From: Caryophanales bacterium UBA1744
Lineage (GTDB): Bacteria > Bacillota_I > Bacilli_A > RFN20 > CAG-826
Direction of reading: 5' to 3'
DNA: 50,163 bases
Assembly: GCA_002314915.1 (NCBI GenBank)
Contig: DCHU01000020.1
Span: 1-50,163, forward strand
Shown: in pieces, positions 48,965-50,163 of the stretch
How the letters are laid out: every line of letters begins with the position of its first letter
Numbering within the stretch: the first letter of the stretch is position 1
Notes under the pieces: generated by a model
Databases searched by the model: none
Told to the model about the DNA's origin: nothing
What the model saw: only the letters and a program-made list of their open reading frames with translations
Translations under genes and position numbers: made by a program

Positions 48965-49822
48965 TTAATTAATGGTTTTGAACCAACTGCTCGAGAGAGT
49001 TAAAAGATTCATCTCATTATCTTTGTTGGTGAAGAAATCATACATAAACTCAAGCATCGTGAAGATGGCATCGAGCTGCGCTTCGTTATCGAGGTTTAAG
49101 AAGTTATCAGGTTTCTTTGCAAGTCCTGTCTCCTTATCTTTCTTCATCCTCTTCTGCTTTGTCTTGGTGCCGTGATATCCGGTTGATTCGAGATTGAGAA
49201 GATGAAGGATGTTTTCAAGAACCACTTTGTCCTTCAATTTAGGGTTTCTTTTGTAATAGTCGCTTGGTAGTTCGTATGCTCCGATCGAGAGCTTATATAG
49301 GTAATTTGTTGCACTAGGCTCGCTCTTAGCTGTGGTAATGCGCAGCATCTTCTCGAGCAATCCAACAATATCATCTCTAAAGACGAAGGTGAAATAGTCC
49401 ATATCCGCGACCATATTGTTTTTAATTTTATAAGCAATCTGGATGACGTTATCGAGACCATCTTTGAATTTGAAAGCGAGTCTATCGAAGATGCCGTTTT
49501 TAGGGAAAGAAATCGCTTTGATTCTTTTAATAAGTTCCTGTCTTTCAGGCGAGAAAGATGAGATGAGTTTGCTGCCATCCATGTCCTTTATCTTGTTCTC
49601 AAGTTCACGCTTATCTCTTTCTGCGCTTCTAAGTTGTTTCTGGACACGATGCACTTCTCCTTTGCCTGCGCCAGCATCGTACAGTTTCTTTCTTAAATCA
49701 GCGAGGTCTTTCTCAAGTCTTTCAACTTTAGATGAAAGATCAAGAATCTGGGCGTCTTTTTCGCTTATGATCTTCTCATATTTATCTTTTTGCTGGTTTA
49801 ATGCGTCGTATTGCTTGGCCAT
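48965..49822 (-). CDS. Coiled-coil protein of unknown function
   Basis: 285 aa. Residues 1-85 form a heptad-rich coiled coil (KIISEKDAQILDLSSKVERL...). Residues 95-285 form a mostly helical globular part (RQELIKRIKAISFPKNGIFD; LESTGYHGTKTKQK; LLTLSSSWF). There is no signal peptide, so it is cytosolic. I do not recognise the domain. GAGG lies upstream of the ATG at somewhat long spacing. It could be a scaffold or DNA-associated protein, which I cannot show. Confidence 0.7.
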   Translation of the reverse strand: MAKQYDALNQQKDKYEKIISEKDAQILDLSSKVERLEKDLADLRKKLYDAGAGKGEVHRVQKQLRSAERDKRELENKIKDMDGSKLISSFSPERQELIKRIKAISFPKNGIFDRLAFKFKDGLDNVIQIAYKIKNNMVADMDYFTFVFRDDIVGLLEKMLRITTAKSEPSATNYLYKLSIGAYELPSDYYKRNPKLKDKVVLENILHLLNLESTGYHGTKTKQKRMKKDKETGLAKKPDNFLNLDNEAQLDAIFTMLEFMYDFFTNKDNEMNLLTLSSSWFKTIN

Positions 49823-49959
49823 AGTATTAAAAATCCTCGGGAAATTGATGAGATCTCAGGTGAATTGATATGTCACCACTTCAACTAAATGTTCTTCTCT
49901 ATTCTATAGGAAGATTAGCATTTTTCAATTAATTGAGGAGTTACTTTTTGCATGAAAAA

Positions 49960-49980
49960 AGCGCTCCATCATGGAACGCT
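49960..49980 (-). terminator. Terminator of the partial right-edge gene
   Basis: AGCGCTCCA (49960-49968) and TGGAACGCT (49972-49980) form a 9-bp stem with one T-G pair. On the minus strand it is followed by TTTTTTC. It ends a minus-strand transcript coming from the right edge. Confidence 0.85.
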
Positions 49981-50022
49981 ATTGAATCTTGTTTGGCAAA
50001 GATGAACCATTTTAATACAAGG

Positions 50023-50071
50023 TTGCACACCGCTAGAGCGATTTGCACACCTTTGGTTCTTTTTGCACACC
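50023..50071. repeat. Three TTGCACACC repeats with exact 20-bp period
   Basis: TTGCACACC begins at 50023, 50043 and 50063. The intervening 11-nt spacers are unrelated. A fourth copy lies at 47733-47741 in the leader of the GH3 fragment. The region 49823-50128 holds only this array and a terminator, no gene. Confidence 0.8.
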
Positions 50072-50128
50072 CCTATTAAGTGGGTGCTTTCAATATCAAA
50101 TCACATATATTATTTAAGATTAATTAGA

Positions 50129-50163
50129 CTACATTCCGCCTTCAACTTTAAACTCTAATGTGG
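50129..50163 (-). CDS. Partial gene at right edge (C-terminal end)
   Basis: The minus strand ends ...TLEFKVEGGM followed by TAG at 50131-50129. A terminator follows about 150 nt downstream on the same strand. Only ten codons are visible, so neither family nor function can be given, and the reading frame itself is tentative. Confidence 0.35.
   Translation of the reverse strand, partial: TLEFKVEGGM

Noticed and set aside
1..50163. CRISPR arrays, prophage or insertion sequences
   Set aside because: No regularly spaced 25-40-bp repeats, no transposase or phage structural genes and no terminal inverted repeats with target duplications were seen.

Overview
The window looks like chromosome of a moderately AT-rich, anaerobic, host- or rumen-associated member of the Bacillota (class Bacilli or a close relative). 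This is inferred from gene content, not from a marker gene. Pointers are: a HrcA/CIRCE-controlled htpG, a Bacillus-type EF-P with YnbB- and YmfI-like partners, AgrA/AgrC-type signalling, lipoproteins with Gram-positive lipoboxes, strong AGGAGG ribosome sites, TGA used as stop, and secreted glycosidases with InlB/Flg_new repeats. There are no rRNAs, phage structural genes, transposases or CRISPR arrays.

Layout, left half. At 1-1300 is a cysteine operon (cysK, then cysE cut by the window edge) behind a short leader ORF with five Cys codons and a hairpin followed by T residues. At 1334-4190 is a tight minus-strand operon of an HTH-Fic protein, a low-molecular-weight phosphotyrosine phosphatase and two hypB paralogues, with repeated operator-like sites at its promoter. 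At 5189-7760 ynbB, a YmfI-like reductase and efp lie together and suggest an EF-P aminopentanol modification locus. At 7856-10843 are an EamA permease, an unknown membrane protein, tRNA-Ser(UGA), tRNA-Ile(UAU) and a nucleosidase. At 10912-14601 are htpG with CIRCE, and a cation:proton antiporter with a PII-like small protein. At 14779-24708 a LytTR/GHKL two-component system precedes a carbohydrate locus: a domain-permuted GH3 lipoprotein, a carbohydrate-binding lipoprotein and a membrane-anchored permuted GH3.

Right half. At 24784-25222 is an antitoxin with a toxin remnant. At 25300-29562 is a metal-chelate/cobalamin-type ABC operon ending in a methyltransferase, with a divergent TetR regulator. 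At 29590-32313 is a TrpXYZ-like ABC transporter. At 32525-33819 are a small BECR-like protein and a broken acetyl-CoA-synthase-like gene. At 33928-38997 are an aldo/keto reductase, yaaA-bcp, a secreted His/Cys-rich protein, tcdA and a trigger factor lacking its ribosome-binding domain. At 39079-44210 a GPH symporter is divergent from a carboxylesterase and a GH31. At 44238-46952 is the conserved trio transglutaminase, alpha-E and circularly permuted ATP-grasp. At 47102-47694 the tail of trpA is joined to the head of a third GH3 gene. The right end holds small Cys-rich and coiled-coil genes and a TTGCACACC repeat with a 20-bp period.

The genes of most interest are the Cys-codon leader, the ynbB-ymfI-efp group, the Fic/phosphatase/HypB operon, the recurring near-leaderless promoters (a -10 box 7-9 nt before the start codon and no ribosome site), and the trpA/GH3 junction.
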